Source: Acidovorax sp. GW101-3H11
GTDB lineage: Bacteria > Pseudomonadota > Gammaproteobacteria > Burkholderiales > Burkholderiaceae_C
Assembly: GCF_001633105.1 (NCBI RefSeq)
Contig: NZ_LUKZ01000012.1
Span: 319,638 to 383,637, forward strand
Direction of reading: 5' to 3'
Length of the DNA stretch: 64,000 nt
The notes under the pieces are model-generated. The model saw only the letters and a list, made by a program, of their open reading frames with translations, ran no database searches and was not told the origin of the DNA. Shown in pieces: positions 27,382 to 36,060 of this stretch (position 1 is its first letter; each line of letters starts with the position of its first letter). The position numbers and the translations under genes are program-made.

Positions 27382-28401
27382 ATGGAAACCACCCCCTCCC
27401 CCGCCGCCATGAACAACGCCGCCACCGCCACCCTGATGGAGCAAGTGCTCTACGAAGTCAAACGCGTGGTGGTGGGCCAGGACCGCTTTCTTGAGCGCGT
27501 CATGGTCGCCATGCTCGCCCAGGGCCACCTGCTGGTCGAAGGCGTGCCGGGCCTGGCCAAGACGCTCACCGTGAAGACGCTGGCCAGCACCATCCAGGGC
27601 AGCTTCAAGCGGATCCAGTTCACGCCCGACCTGGTGCCCGCCGACCTGGTGGGCACGCGTCTGTACAACCAGAGAACGGGCGAGTTCAGCACCACGCTGG
27701 GCCCCGTGTTCACCCACCTGCTGCTGGCCGACGAAATCAACCGCGCACCCGCCAAGGTGCAGAGCGCGCTGCTGGAAGTGATGCAGGAGCGCCAGGTCAC
27801 GATTGCGGGCGAAACGCACAAGGTGCCCGAGCCCTTTTTGGTGATGGCCACCCAAAACCCCATCGAGACCGAGGGCACCTACGCGCTGCCCGAGGCGCAG
27901 GTGGACCGCTTCATGATGAAGGTACTCATCGACTACCCGACAGAGGAAGAAGAATTTGTGATCGCCCAGCGCGCTCTGGACAAGCCCGTGCAGGTGCTGC
28001 CCGTGGCCACCACCGCGCAGCTGGCCGCGCTGCAGGCCGAATGCCGCACGGTGTATGTGGACCCTTCCCTGCTGCAGCATGCGGTGAAGTTGGTGGCCGC
28101 CACGCGTGCGCCCGCCAGGCACGGCCTCAAGGACCTGGCCGGCTTCATCGCCTGCGGCGCCAGCCCCCGCGCGACCATTGCCCTGGCAGAGGGCGCCCAG
28201 GCCCTGGCCATGCTGCGCGGGCGCAACTACGTGCTGCCCGAGGACATGACCGACCTGACCGCCGATGTGTTGCGCCACCGCATTGCGCTGTCGTACGAGG
28301 CGCTGTCCGAAGGGCTGGATGCCGACGCGCTCATCCAGCGCATCATGGCCAAGATTCCGGCACCTGCGCGGCCTTTGCACCACGAGCAAAAAGTGGCCTG
28401 A
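27382..28401 (+). CDS. MoxR-family AAA ATPase
   Basis: Cytoplasmic AAA+ chaperone-like ATPase of 339 residues. Walker A is GVPGLAKT, Walker B LLLADEINR, sensor 1 ATQNPIETEG and the arginine finger lies in EAQVDRFMM, all intact. AAGGAG is well placed before the ATG. MoxR proteins work with VWA-domain partners to mature or insert metal cofactors into enzymes or to assemble envelope complexes; DUF58 and VWA partners follow directly. Confidence 0.95.
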   Translation: METTPSPAAMNNAATATLMEQVLYEVKRVVVGQDRFLERVMVAMLAQGHLLVEGVPGLAKTLTVKTLASTIQGSFKRIQFTPDLVPADLVGTRLYNQRTGEFSTTLGPVFTHLLLADEINRAPAKVQSALLEVMQERQVTIAGETHKVPEPFLVMATQNPIETEGTYALPEAQVDRFMMKVLIDYPTEEEEFVIAQRALDKPVQVLPVATTAQLAALQAECRTVYVDPSLLQHAVKLVAATRAPARHGLKDLAGFIACGASPRATIALAEGAQALAMLRGRNYVLPEDMTDLTADVLRHRIALSYEALSEGLDADALIQRIMAKIPAPARPLHHEQKVA

Positions 28402-28410
28402 GCCTGCACC

Positions 28411-29439
28411 ATGAGCAACAAGCCGCCCGACACCCCTTCCGCCACAGTCCACACGCTGCCGACCCTGCCCGGGCAGGCCGACCGGCTGCTGCGCGAGCTG
28501 GAGTGGAAGGTCATCCGCCGCCTGGACGGTCTTCTGCAGGGCGACTACCGCACCCTGATGCGCGGCAGCGGGCTGGACCTGGCCGACCTGCGCGAGTACC
28601 AGCCACACGACGACGTGCGCCACATCGACTGGAACGTGACCGCCCGCCTCAACCAGCCCCATGTGCGCGTATTCACCGAAGACCGCGAGATGACCGCCTG
28701 GTTCCTGCTGGACCTGAGCCCCTCGATCAGCTTTGGCCCTGAAGGGCGCGCCAAACGCGACATCCTCACCGGCTTTGTGGCCGTGCTCTCGCGCCTGCTC
28801 ACGCGCCACGGCAACCGCGTGGGCGCCATGCTCTATGGCGGCGCCAGCCACCAAGCCGAACGCGCGGTAGACGCCGTGCTGCCACCCCGCAGCAGCCGCG
28901 CCCATGTGCTGCACCTGGTGCACCGCCTGCTGGCCCCCACCACGCCCGCCACACGCCAGCCCCAGGGCGGCGGTGCGGCCACCGAACTGCACCGGCTGCT
29001 GCAAACCGGCCTGGCCAACCTGCGCCGCCGCGCCACCGTGTTTGTGGTGTCCGACTTCATCAGCGCGCCAGGCTGGGAGAAGCCCCTGGCGCAACTCGCC
29101 CAGCGCCACGACGTGGTGGCCGTGCGCCTGCTCGACCCGCTGGAGCTGGAGCTGCCCGACCTGGGCCTGATCACCCTGCGCGACGCCGAAAGCGGCGAGC
29201 AATTGCAGGTGGACACCCACGATGCCGCGTTTCGCCGCCGCTTTGCCCAGCTGGCGGCCGAGCGCGAGGCCACATTGCGCAATGGCCTGGCGCACGCCGG
29301 GGCCGACACGCTGGAGCTGTGCACCGACGACGACCTGGTGGACGCCCTGCTGCGCTTCATGGACCTGCGCCAGCGCCGCGTGCGGGCGCCCCGCGCCACG
29401 GCGGATGCCACCGCGCCCCACCCCCACTACGCCACCTGA
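28411..29439 (+). CDS. DUF58 domain protein, MoxR partner
   Basis: A 342-residue protein with the DUF58 signature (GDYRTLMRGSGLDLADLREYQPHDDVRHIDWN, described by key residues R-E-Y-P-D-D-V-R-I-D-W at about 50-75). A VWA-like region follows (FLLDLSPSISFG). Members usually sit between moxR and batA genes and are thought to bind the ATPase. Nine bases separate it from moxR and eleven from the next gene. Confidence 0.92.
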   Translation: MSNKPPDTPSATVHTLPTLPGQADRLLRELEWKVIRRLDGLLQGDYRTLMRGSGLDLADLREYQPHDDVRHIDWNVTARLNQPHVRVFTEDREMTAWFLLDLSPSISFGPEGRAKRDILTGFVAVLSRLLTRHGNRVGAMLYGGASHQAERAVDAVLPPRSSRAHVLHLVHRLLAPTTPATRQPQGGGAATELHRLLQTGLANLRRRATVFVVSDFISAPGWEKPLAQLAQRHDVVAVRLLDPLELELPDLGLITLRDAESGEQLQVDTHDAAFRRRFAQLAAEREATLRNGLAHAGADTLELCTDDDLVDALLRFMDLRQRRVRAPRATADATAPHPHYAT

Positions 29440-29450
29440 GGACCCGCACC

Positions 29451-30494
29451 ATGGTTTTTCTCTGGCCCACCCTGCTCTGGCTGCTGCTGGTTGCGCCCCT
29501 GCTGGTGCTGCTGTACTGGTGGCTGCTGCACCGGCGCAAGAAGACTGCGCTGAACTATTCCAGCCTGTCGCTGGTGCGCGAGGCCCTCGGCCCCGGCCAG
29601 CGCCTGCGGCGCCACATCCCGCCCGCGCTGTTCCTGCTGGCGCTCATCGCCTTGCTGCTGGCCGCCGCGCGGCCCCTCGCGGTGATCACCCTGCCCTCGC
29701 AAGACCAGACCATCATGCTGGCCATGGATGTCTCGGGCAGCATGCGCGCCGCCGACGTGGAGCCCGACCGCATCACCGCCGCCCAGAACGCCGCCAAGGC
29801 CTTCATTGCCGAACTGCCCCGCCATGTGCGCGTGGGCATCGTGGCCTTTGCAGGCAGCGCCCAGCTGGCGCAGCTGCCCACACAAAGCCGCGAAGACCTG
29901 GTCAAGGCCATCGACAGCTTTCAACTGCAGCGCGGCACGGCCACAGGCAACGGCATCATGTTGTCGCTGGCCACCCTCTTTCCCGATGCGGGCATCGACA
30001 TCTCCGCCCTGGGCGGCCGCCAGGCCATGCGCCCCAAGCCCATCGACGAAATCGGCAAGCAGGACCCGGCCAAACCCTTCACCCCCGTAGCGCCGGGCTC
30101 CTACAACTCGGCCGCCATCATCATGCTGACCGACGGCCAACGCACCACGGGCGTGGACCCGCTCGAAGCCGCCAAGTGGGCGGCCGACCGGGGCGTGCGC
30201 GTGTACACCGTGGGCGTGGGCACGGTGCAGGGCGAAACCATTGGCTTTGAAGGCTGGTCCATGCGCGTGCGACTGGACGAAGAGACGCTGAAAGCCGTGG
30301 CCGCACGCACCAACGCCGAATACTTCCATGCCGCCACGGCGGCCGACCTCAAGAAGGTCTACCAGACCCTCAGCTCGCGCCTGACGGTGGAAAAGCGCGA
30401 AACCGAAATCTCTGCCCTGTTCGCGCTGGCGGGCGCTGCGCTGGCTCTGCTGGCTGCGGCGCTGTCGGTGTGGTGGTACGGGCGGGTGATGTAG
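29451..30494 (+). CDS. BatA-like VWA domain membrane protein
   Basis: A 347-residue inner-membrane protein with two N-terminal helices (about 3-22 and 52-68), a von Willebrand A domain (about 85-300) with intact MIDAS (DVSGS from D93, TATGNG, and MLTDGQ), and a C-terminal helix (ALFALAGAALALLAAALSV). Typical of the Bat/MoxR operons, in which it faces the periplasm and binds protein through a metal ion. The start ATG follows the DUF58 stop by eleven bases. Confidence 0.93.
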   Translation: MVFLWPTLLWLLLVAPLLVLLYWWLLHRRKKTALNYSSLSLVREALGPGQRLRRHIPPALFLLALIALLLAAARPLAVITLPSQDQTIMLAMDVSGSMRAADVEPDRITAAQNAAKAFIAELPRHVRVGIVAFAGSAQLAQLPTQSREDLVKAIDSFQLQRGTATGNGIMLSLATLFPDAGIDISALGGRQAMRPKPIDEIGKQDPAKPFTPVAPGSYNSAAIIMLTDGQRTTGVDPLEAAKWAADRGVRVYTVGVGTVQGETIGFEGWSMRVRLDEETLKAVAARTNAEYFHAATAADLKKVYQTLSSRLTVEKRETEISALFALAGAALALLAAALSVWWYGRVM

Positions 30495-30584
30495 CCCCCC
30501 AAGCCCCGCCGGGCGCAGGCACAGGGCCCCTGCCTCGGCATCCCGCTCAGTCGGTCCTGGTATTCGCACGAAGGAGATCATTCC

Positions 30585-30836
30585 ATGCGTTCCCTGATCC
30601 GCACCACGGCCCTGGCGGCCCTGCTGGCCACCGCCGCAGGCATGGCGCTGGCCCACAACTGCCCCAACGAGATGAAGGCCATCGACGCCAAGCTGGCCAC
30701 CAACCCCAGCCTGTCGGCCGACAACGCTGCCAAGGTCAAGCAGCTGCGCGCCGATGGCGAAACCCACCACAAGGCGGGCAAACACGACGATTCGATGAAG
30801 GCTCTGGCCGAGGCCAAGAAGATCCTCGGGATCTGA
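30585..30836 (+). CDS. Small periplasmic protein of unknown function
   Basis: An 83-residue protein with a clear signal peptide (about 1-23, LLATAAGMALA) and a charged helical mature part (NEMKAIDAKLATN, KVKQLRADGETHHKAGKHDDSMKALAEAKKILG). It resembles short helical-hairpin periplasmic proteins found in Comamonadaceae. AAGGAG lies nine bases before the ATG. It may be the last gene of the MoxR operon, 90 bases after the VWA gene, or have its own promoter. Confidence 0.75.
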   Translation: MRSLIRTTALAALLATAAGMALAHNCPNEMKAIDAKLATNPSLSADNAAKVKQLRADGETHHKAGKHDDSMKALAEAKKILGI

Positions 30837-30841
30837 ACCCG

Positions 30842-30866
30842 CGCCCCCGTCTATCCAGCGGGGGCG
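30842..30866. terminator. Possible hairpin terminator between convergent genes
   Basis: Perfect stem CGCCCCCG/CGGGGGCG (30842-30849, 30859-30866) with a 9-base loop lies six bases past the small-protein stop. It has no T-run on either strand. Confidence 0.4.
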
Positions 30867-30867
30867 A

Positions 30868-31614
30868 TCAGGCGCGTGGCGCCTGCAGCTTTCCTTCGGC
30901 AATCCGCACCACGCGGCCGCAGCGCGCGGCCAGGGATTCGTCGTGCGTCACCATCACAAAGGCCGTGCCGTGGTCGCGCGCGAGCTGGAGCATCAGCTCG
31001 AACACGCCGTCGGCCGTGCCCCGGTCCAGGTTGCCGGTGGGTTCGTCGGCCAGCACGCACGCGGGCCGCGTGACCAGCGCGCGCGCAATGGCCACACGCT
31101 GGCGCTCGCCGCCCGACAACTCGGCCGGACGGTGGTGCACCCGCGCCTTCAGGCCCACGGCCGCCAGCACTTGCTCGGCCGCCTGGTGGGCTTGTTCAGA
31201 AGGCATGCGGCGAATGCGCAGCGGCATGGCCACGTTGTCCAGCGCGCTGAACTCGGGCAGCAGGTGGTGAAACTGGTAGATAAAACCCAGGTGCTGGTTG
31301 CGCAGTTGGCCCTGCGCCTGGGGCGACAGCGCCGACAGCTCGGCCCCCTTGAGCCGCACCGACCCGGCCGTGGGCGCATCCAGCCCGCCCAGCAGGTGCA
31401 GCAAGGTGCTCTTGCCCGAGCCCGAGGCACCCACAATGGCCAGGGTTTCGCCCGCATGCACCTGCAGATCCACGCCTTGCAGCACGGTCACGTCCAGGCG
31501 GCCTTCGGTAAAACGTTTGGTCAGGCCCTTCGCCTCCAGTACCACCGCACCATTTTTCAAACCATTTTGGCCATTACCGCCTGATGGTATTGGGTTGATA
31601 GCTACATTATTCAT
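30868..31614 (-). CDS. lolD: Lipoprotein-releasing ABC transporter ATPase LolD
   Basis: ATPase of the LolCDE complex that extracts outer-membrane lipoproteins from the inner membrane. Of 248 residues, the ABC core has Walker [10 protein letters not shown], signature LSGGERQR and Walker B VLADEPTG. The first about 20 residues ([17 protein letters not shown]) are extra compared with the family and are encoded by an interspersed repeat (31564-31617). The start overlaps the lolC stop by eight bases, so translation is coupled. No second permease gene is seen, so a single LolC/E-type permease may act as a homodimer. Confidence 0.95.
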   Translation of the reverse strand: MNNVAINPIPSGGNGQNGLKNGAVVLEAKGLTKRFTEGRLDVTVLQGVDLQVHAGETLAIVGASGSGKSTLLHLLGGLDAPTAGSVRLKGAELSALSPQAQGQLRNQHLGFIYQFHHLLPEFSALDNVAMPLRIRRMPSEQAHQAAEQVLAAVGLKARVHHRPAELSGGERQRVAIARALVTRPACVLADEPTGNLDRGTADGVFELMLQLARDHGTAFVMVTHDESLAARCGRVVRIAEGKLQAPRA

Positions 31615-31617
31615 AGC
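31564..31617. repeat. Interspersed repeat, long form (copy B) at lolC/lolD junction
   Basis: GGCCATTACCGC, about 21 bases, then the 17-base core GCTACATTATTCATAGC (31601-31617). It spans the lolC stop and lolD start and supplies the LolD N-terminal residues. Confidence 0.6.
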
Positions 31618-32860
31618 GTAAAGCTTCGGCAGGGTTCACACGGCTGGCGCGCCAGCTCGGGTACAGGGTGGCCACAAAGGCCAGCACGAGCGAGATCAAG
31701 CCGATAGGCACGATGTCGCTGCTTTGTGGCTCGCTGGGCATCTTGCTGATGAGGTAGATGTCCTTGGGCAAGAAGCTCGCGTTCAGGGCCTTTTCGATGG
31801 CGGGCACGATCACGTCGATGTTGAACGCAATGCCCAGGCCCAGCAGCAGGCCCACGGCCGTGCCGATCACGCCCACCATGGCGCCCTGCACCACGAAGAT
31901 GCCCATGATGCTTTTCGGGCTGGCGCCCAGGGTGCGCAGGATGGCGATGTCGGCGCGCTTGTCGGTCACGGTCATCACCAGCGTGGAGACCAGGTTGAAC
32001 GCGGCCACCGCCACGATGAGCGTGAGGATGATGAACATCATGCGTTTTTCGAGCTGCACGGCGGCAAACCAGGTGCGGTTCTGCTGCGTCCAGTCGCGGA
32101 TCAGCAGCATGCCGCTCAAGGACTGCGCGAGCTGCTGCGCCACCTCGCGCGCCTGGTGCAGGTCCTTGAGCTTGAGGCGCACACCCGTGGGGCCTTCCAG
32201 GCGGAAGATGCGCTGCGCGTCCTCATGGTGCAGCAGCACCAGGGCCGAGTCGTATTCATAGTGGCCCGAGTCAAACGTGCCCGCCACCGTCATCTGCTTG
32301 AGGCGCGGCACCACACCGGCCGGGGTGACCTGGCCTGCGGGCGCAATCACCGTGACCACATCGCCCGCACGCACGCCCAGGGCGCGGGCCAGCTCGCCGC
32401 CCAGCACCACGCGAAACTCGCCGGGCACCAGCAGGTTCAGCGTTTTCTCGTTGGTGGCGGCCAGGTCGGTCACCGCGCCTTCCAGCGCCGGGTCGATGCC
32501 GCGCACCAGCGCACCCTTCATGTCCTCGCCCCGCGCCAGCAGGGCCTGCGCCGCCACAAAGGGGGCGGCGCCGATCACGTTGGGGTTCTGTTTGGCCTCG
32601 GCCAGCGTGCGCGCCGGGTCGGGCAGCGCCGCGCCCTGGGGGGCAAAAATTTCGATGTGCGAGACCACGCTGAGCATGCGGTCGCGCACCTCCTTCTGAA
32701 AGCCGTTCATCACGCTGAGCACGATGATGAGTGCCGCCACCCCCAGCGCAATGCCCAGCATGGACACGCCCGAGATGAACGAGATGAAGCCATTGCGCCG
32801 CGTGGCGCGGCCCGCGCGCGTGTAGCGCCAGCCCAGGGCCAGTTCGTAGGGGATTTTCAT
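31607..32860 (-). CDS. lolC: Lipoprotein-releasing ABC transporter permease LolC/LolE
   Basis: Inner-membrane permease, 417 residues, MacB/FtsX fold: one N-terminal helix (about 24-48) with the family motif [21 protein letters not shown], a large periplasmic domain (about 50-270) including the [12 protein letters not shown] segment, and three C-terminal helices. It ends NPAEALRYE, the usual tail. It precedes lolD in the operon. The family cannot be split into LolC or LolE safely when only one permease is present. Confidence 0.93.
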   Translation of the reverse strand: MKIPYELALGWRYTRAGRATRRNGFISFISGVSMLGIALGVAALIIVLSVMNGFQKEVRDRMLSVVSHIEIFAPQGAALPDPARTLAEAKQNPNVIGAAPFVAAQALLARGEDMKGALVRGIDPALEGAVTDLAATNEKTLNLLVPGEFRVVLGGELARALGVRAGDVVTVIAPAGQVTPAGVVPRLKQMTVAGTFDSGHYEYDSALVLLHHEDAQRIFRLEGPTGVRLKLKDLHQAREVAQQLAQSLSGMLLIRDWTQQNRTWFAAVQLEKRMMFIILTLIVAVAAFNLVSTLVMTVTDKRADIAILRTLGASPKSIMGIFVVQGAMVGVIGTAVGLLLGLGIAFNIDVIVPAIEKALNASFLPKDIYLISKMPSEPQSSDIVPIGLISLVLAFVATLYPSWRASRVNPAEALRYE

Positions 32861-32940
32861 GGATTGGGAAAGAAGGCCTCGCCCCAGCGGAATGCCGGGG
32901 CCGGGCCGGGGCAGATTGTGGCATCCCGGACAATAGCGGG

Positions 32941-33897
32941 ATGTCGGACACCACCCATTTGCTCATTCCTGGCGCCGCGAGCGCCTCGGAGGGATGCCAG
33001 CAAGCCCAACAAGGCCTCGCCCTGCCCCACCTGGACCGGCTCCTTGCCCGGCTCAGCCCCCACCCTGCCCAGAGCGACGACGGCGAAGAAACCAGCTTCA
33101 CCCCCCCGCACGAACGCGCCCTGGCCCGCGCCCTGGGCCTGCCTGCCGAGGATGGCCACATCCCCTGGGCCGCCTGGCACCGCCACCAGCAAGGTCTTTC
33201 GACGGATGGCGAAGCCTGGGCCTTTGTCACCCCCTGCCAGTGGCAGGTCAGCACCGACCACGTCACCCTGCGCGACCCGGAGCAACTGGGCCTGGATGAG
33301 GCGGCATCGCGCGCACTGCTCGGCATCGTGGCGCCCTGGTTTGCCGAAGACGGCATCACCTTGCACTACGACCAGCCCACGCGCTGGCTCGCCAGCGGCC
33401 CGCTGTTTACCCACCTGGCCACCGCATCGCTGGAACGCGTGCTGCTGCGCGACGTGCGCGCCTGGATGCCCGACGCCAAGCAGGCCCGCACCCTGCACCG
33501 CCTGCACAGCGAGATGCAGATGCTGCTCTACACCCACGCCTTCAACGACGAGCGCACGGCGCGCGGGCTGCCGGTGGTCAACTCCTTCTGGGTGCATGGC
33601 GCGGGCGCGCTGCCCCAGCCGGTGCCCGCCCCTTCTGCGCCCCCCCACATGCCCACCCCGCTGCGCGATGCCGCGCTGCGCGAAGACTGGCGCGCATGGG
33701 CCCAGGCCTGGGCCGCGCTCGATGCAGGCCCCGTGACCGAGCTGCTGCGCCAGGCCGAGGCAGGCGTCCCCGTAACGCTCACACTGTGCGGCGAGCGCAA
33801 TGCACGGACTTTTCACAGCGCGCCCCGCTCGCTGGCACAGCGTTTTCAAGGCCTTTTTCGGCCTCTGCGCGCGACAGATCTACTCCATAAGCTATGA
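32941..33897 (+). CDS. COG4255-type protein, phosphoglycerate-mutase-like annotation
   Basis: A 318-residue soluble protein. It belongs, as far as I recognise it, to a conserved betaproteobacterial family (COG4255) often annotated as related to cofactor-independent phosphoglycerate mutase. The readable conserved stretch is LHRLHSEMQMLLYTHAFNDERTARGLPVVNSFWVHGAG by key residues (H-E-Q-M-L-H-N-R-G-N-S-W-G, about residues 183-220). I see no catalytic metal motif. Its stop overlaps the recJ start by four bases (ATGA), so the two are translationally coupled. Confidence 0.65.
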   Translation: MSDTTHLLIPGAASASEGCQQAQQGLALPHLDRLLARLSPHPAQSDDGEETSFTPPHERALARALGLPAEDGHIPWAAWHRHQQGLSTDGEAWAFVTPCQWQVSTDHVTLRDPEQLGLDEAASRALLGIVAPWFAEDGITLHYDQPTRWLASGPLFTHLATASLERVLLRDVRAWMPDAKQARTLHRLHSEMQMLLYTHAFNDERTARGLPVVNSFWVHGAGALPQPVPAPSAPPHMPTPLRDAALREDWRAWAQAWAALDAGPVTELLRQAEAGVPVTLTLCGERNARTFHSAPRSLAQRFQGLFRPLRATDLLHKL

Positions 33898-33907
33898 AAA
33901 TAATAGC
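33891..33907. repeat. 17-base motif at the recJ start
   Basis: GCTATGAAAATAATAGC spans the stop of the upstream gene and the ATG of recJ. Confidence 0.45.
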
Positions 33908-35618
33908 AAGAGACATTCCCCCCCGCGCCGCCTGGGCGCTGGAGCAGGCCGGGGTGCACCCGCTGCTGGCCCGCCTGTACGCCGCGCGCGGTGTGCGCGC
34001 CCATGAGGAGCTGGACGACGGCCTGGGCCGCCTGCTGCCCCCCGGCGGAGACCTCGGCCTGAAGGGCATCGACGCCGCCGCCCGCCTGCTGGCCGACGCC
34101 ATGGCGCAAAACCAGCGCCTGGTCATCGTGGCCGACTACGACTGCGACGGCGCCACCGCCTGCGCCGTGGGCGTGCGCGGCCTGCGCCTGCTGGGCGCCC
34201 GGAACGTGGATTACCTCGTGCCCGACCGCGTGACCGACGGCTACGGCCTCACGCCCCCCATCGCCCGCCGCGTGGCCGAGCGCGGCGCCGATGTGCTGAT
34301 CACCGTGGACAACGGCATCGCCAGCGTGGAAGGCGTGGCCGAGGCCAAGGCGCTGGGCCTGCAGGTGCTCGTCACCGACCACCACCTGCCCGGCCCCGCG
34401 CTGCCTGCGGCCGATGCCATCGTCAACCCCAACCAGCCCGGCTGCCCGTTCGAGAGCAAGTCCATGGCGGGCGTGGGCGTGATGTTCTACACACTGCTGG
34501 CGCTGCGCGCCGAGCTGCGCGCGCGCGGCGTGTTTGACGTCGGCAGCCAACCGAAGCTCGACCCGCTGCTCACCCTGGTAGCGCTGGGCACGGTGGCCGA
34601 CGTGGTCAAGCTCGACGCCAACAACCGCCGCCTGGTCGCTCAGGGCCTCAAACGCATTCGCATGGGGCAGATGCCCGCAGGCATCGCCGCACTCTTCCAC
34701 GCCGCAGGTCGCAAGGCGCCTGCCGCTACCACCTTCGACTTTGGCTTCGCTTTAGGCCCGCGCATCAACGCGGCCGGGCGCCTGGCCGACATGACGCTGG
34801 GCATCGAATGCCTGCTGACCGACGACGCGGGCCGCGCCGCAGAACTCGCCAGCACGCTGGACAGCATCAACCGCGAGCGCCGCGAGATCGAGGGCGGCAT
34901 GCGCGAGCAGGCCATGCTGATGGCCGAGAGCCTGTTTGACGAGAGCGAAGAGCCGCCCCCGGCCATCAGCGTGTTCGACCCCGACTTCCACGAAGGCGTG
35001 GTCGGCATCGTGGCCAGCCGCATCAAGGACAAGCTGCACCGCCCCACCTTCGTGTTTGCGGCCAGCAGCGCGCCGGGCAAGGAACATGAACTCAAAGGCT
35101 CAGGCCGCTCCATCCCCGGCTTTCACCTGCGCGACGCACTCGACCTGGTGGCCAAGCGCCACCCGGGCGTGATCCTCAAGTTCGGCGGCCACGCCATGGC
35201 GGCGGGCTGCACCGTGGCCGAGGAAGCGTTTGACGTATTCGAGCAGGCCTTTGCCCAGGTCGCGCAGGAATGGCTCGACGCCGCCACCCTCACCCGCCGC
35301 ATCGAAACCGACGGCCCGCTGGCCCCTGAATACTGCCGCGCCGACATCGTGGACACCCTGCACCGCGAGGTCTGGGGCCAGGGTTTTGCGCCGCCCACCT
35401 TCAGCGAAGAGGTGCAGATCGTGAGCCAGCGCCTGGTGGGCGAGGCCAAGAACCACCTGTCCCTCAAGCTCATCCACCAGGGCAACCCCGTGGATGCCAT
35501 CTGGTTCGGCCACACCGAGCAGCTGCCCGCGCGTGTGCTGCTGGCCTTCCGCCTCGACGTGAACGAGTGGAAGGGCGAGCGCAAAGTGCAGTTTCTGGTG
35601 GAAGGCGCCGAGGTCTAA
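33894..35618 (+). CDS. recJ: Single-stranded-DNA-specific exonuclease RecJ
   Basis: 5'-3' exonuclease for mismatch repair, base excision and RecF recombination. The 574-residue protein has the DHH-family motifs: VADYDCDGATA (motif I, about residue 80), VTDHHLPG (motif III), the DHHA1 motif KFGGHAMAAGCTV near residue 430, and the OB-fold C-terminus. Length matches E. coli RecJ (577). The start lies in a four-base overlap with the upstream gene. Confidence 0.96.
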   Translation: MKIIARDIPPRAAWALEQAGVHPLLARLYAARGVRAHEELDDGLGRLLPPGGDLGLKGIDAAARLLADAMAQNQRLVIVADYDCDGATACAVGVRGLRLLGARNVDYLVPDRVTDGYGLTPPIARRVAERGADVLITVDNGIASVEGVAEAKALGLQVLVTDHHLPGPALPAADAIVNPNQPGCPFESKSMAGVGVMFYTLLALRAELRARGVFDVGSQPKLDPLLTLVALGTVADVVKLDANNRRLVAQGLKRIRMGQMPAGIAALFHAAGRKAPAATTFDFGFALGPRINAAGRLADMTLGIECLLTDDAGRAAELASTLDSINRERREIEGGMREQAMLMAESLFDESEEPPPAISVFDPDFHEGVVGIVASRIKDKLHRPTFVFAASSAPGKEHELKGSGRSIPGFHLRDALDLVAKRHPGVILKFGGHAMAAGCTVAEEAFDVFEQAFAQVAQEWLDAATLTRRIETDGPLAPEYCRADIVDTLHREVWGQGFAPPTFSEEVQIVSQRLVGEAKNHLSLKLIHQGNPVDAIWFGHTEQLPARVLLAFRLDVNEWKGERKVQFLVEGAEV

Positions 35619-35744
35619 GCGCTTCCCCCTGAGGCGCTGGCGCGGCTGCCGCTGGATTGGTGCTGCGACCGTTGCGGAAGTCTGTCGGCCACACCGGCAT
35701 CCACAGAGTTCAAACGTCAGTTGAAGAGGTCGATGCGCGCAAGT

Positions 35745-35969
35745 TCAGGTCTGCAGCGGCCCCTGGCTGCGCTGGCGCACTGCGGTGACCTGCTCGCCCC
35801 CCACGCCCCAGTTGTCGGGGTCGATCTCGTCAATGATGACGGTCACGGTCTCGGGTTTTTTGTCCAGCACCTCCTGCATGAGGCGGGTGACACCCGCGAT
35901 CAGGGCCGCCTTCTGGGCGGATGTGGTGGGGATGTCGCGGTTGGCGAGACGGATGTTGACCAAAGGCAT
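35745..35969 (-). CDS. Tautomerase (4-oxalocrotonate tautomerase family)
   Basis: A small enzyme of 74 residues. After Met removal it begins with the catalytic Pro1 (PLVNIRLANRD), which fixes the start at 35969. The pattern TSAQKAALIAGVTRLMQEVL and VIIDEIDPDNWGVGG matches the family, including a downstream NWGVGG. Substrate unknown; relatives ketonise 2-hydroxymuconate in aromatic degradation. AGGA precedes the start. A terminator from the chemoreceptor gene lies just upstream. Confidence 0.9.
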   Translation of the reverse strand: MPLVNIRLANRDIPTTSAQKAALIAGVTRLMQEVLDKKPETVTVIIDEIDPDNWGVGGEQVTAVRQRSQGPLQT

Positions 35970-35994
35970 GGGCGGGTCCTTTTCTGGTGTGGTA

Positions 35995-36024
35995 CCAAAG
36001 CAAAAGGCAGCCAGGGCTGCCTTT
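35995..36024 (-). terminator. Rho-independent terminator of chemoreceptor gene
   Basis: Stem AAAGGCAGC/GCTGCCTTT (36003-36011, 36016-36024), four-base loop, with TTTTGCTTTGG following on the minus strand. It lies 37 bases past the chemoreceptor stop. Confidence 0.85.
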
Positions 36025-36060
36025 GTTCTGCTCGTTGATTTGGAAGCTTGCGCAAACTCT

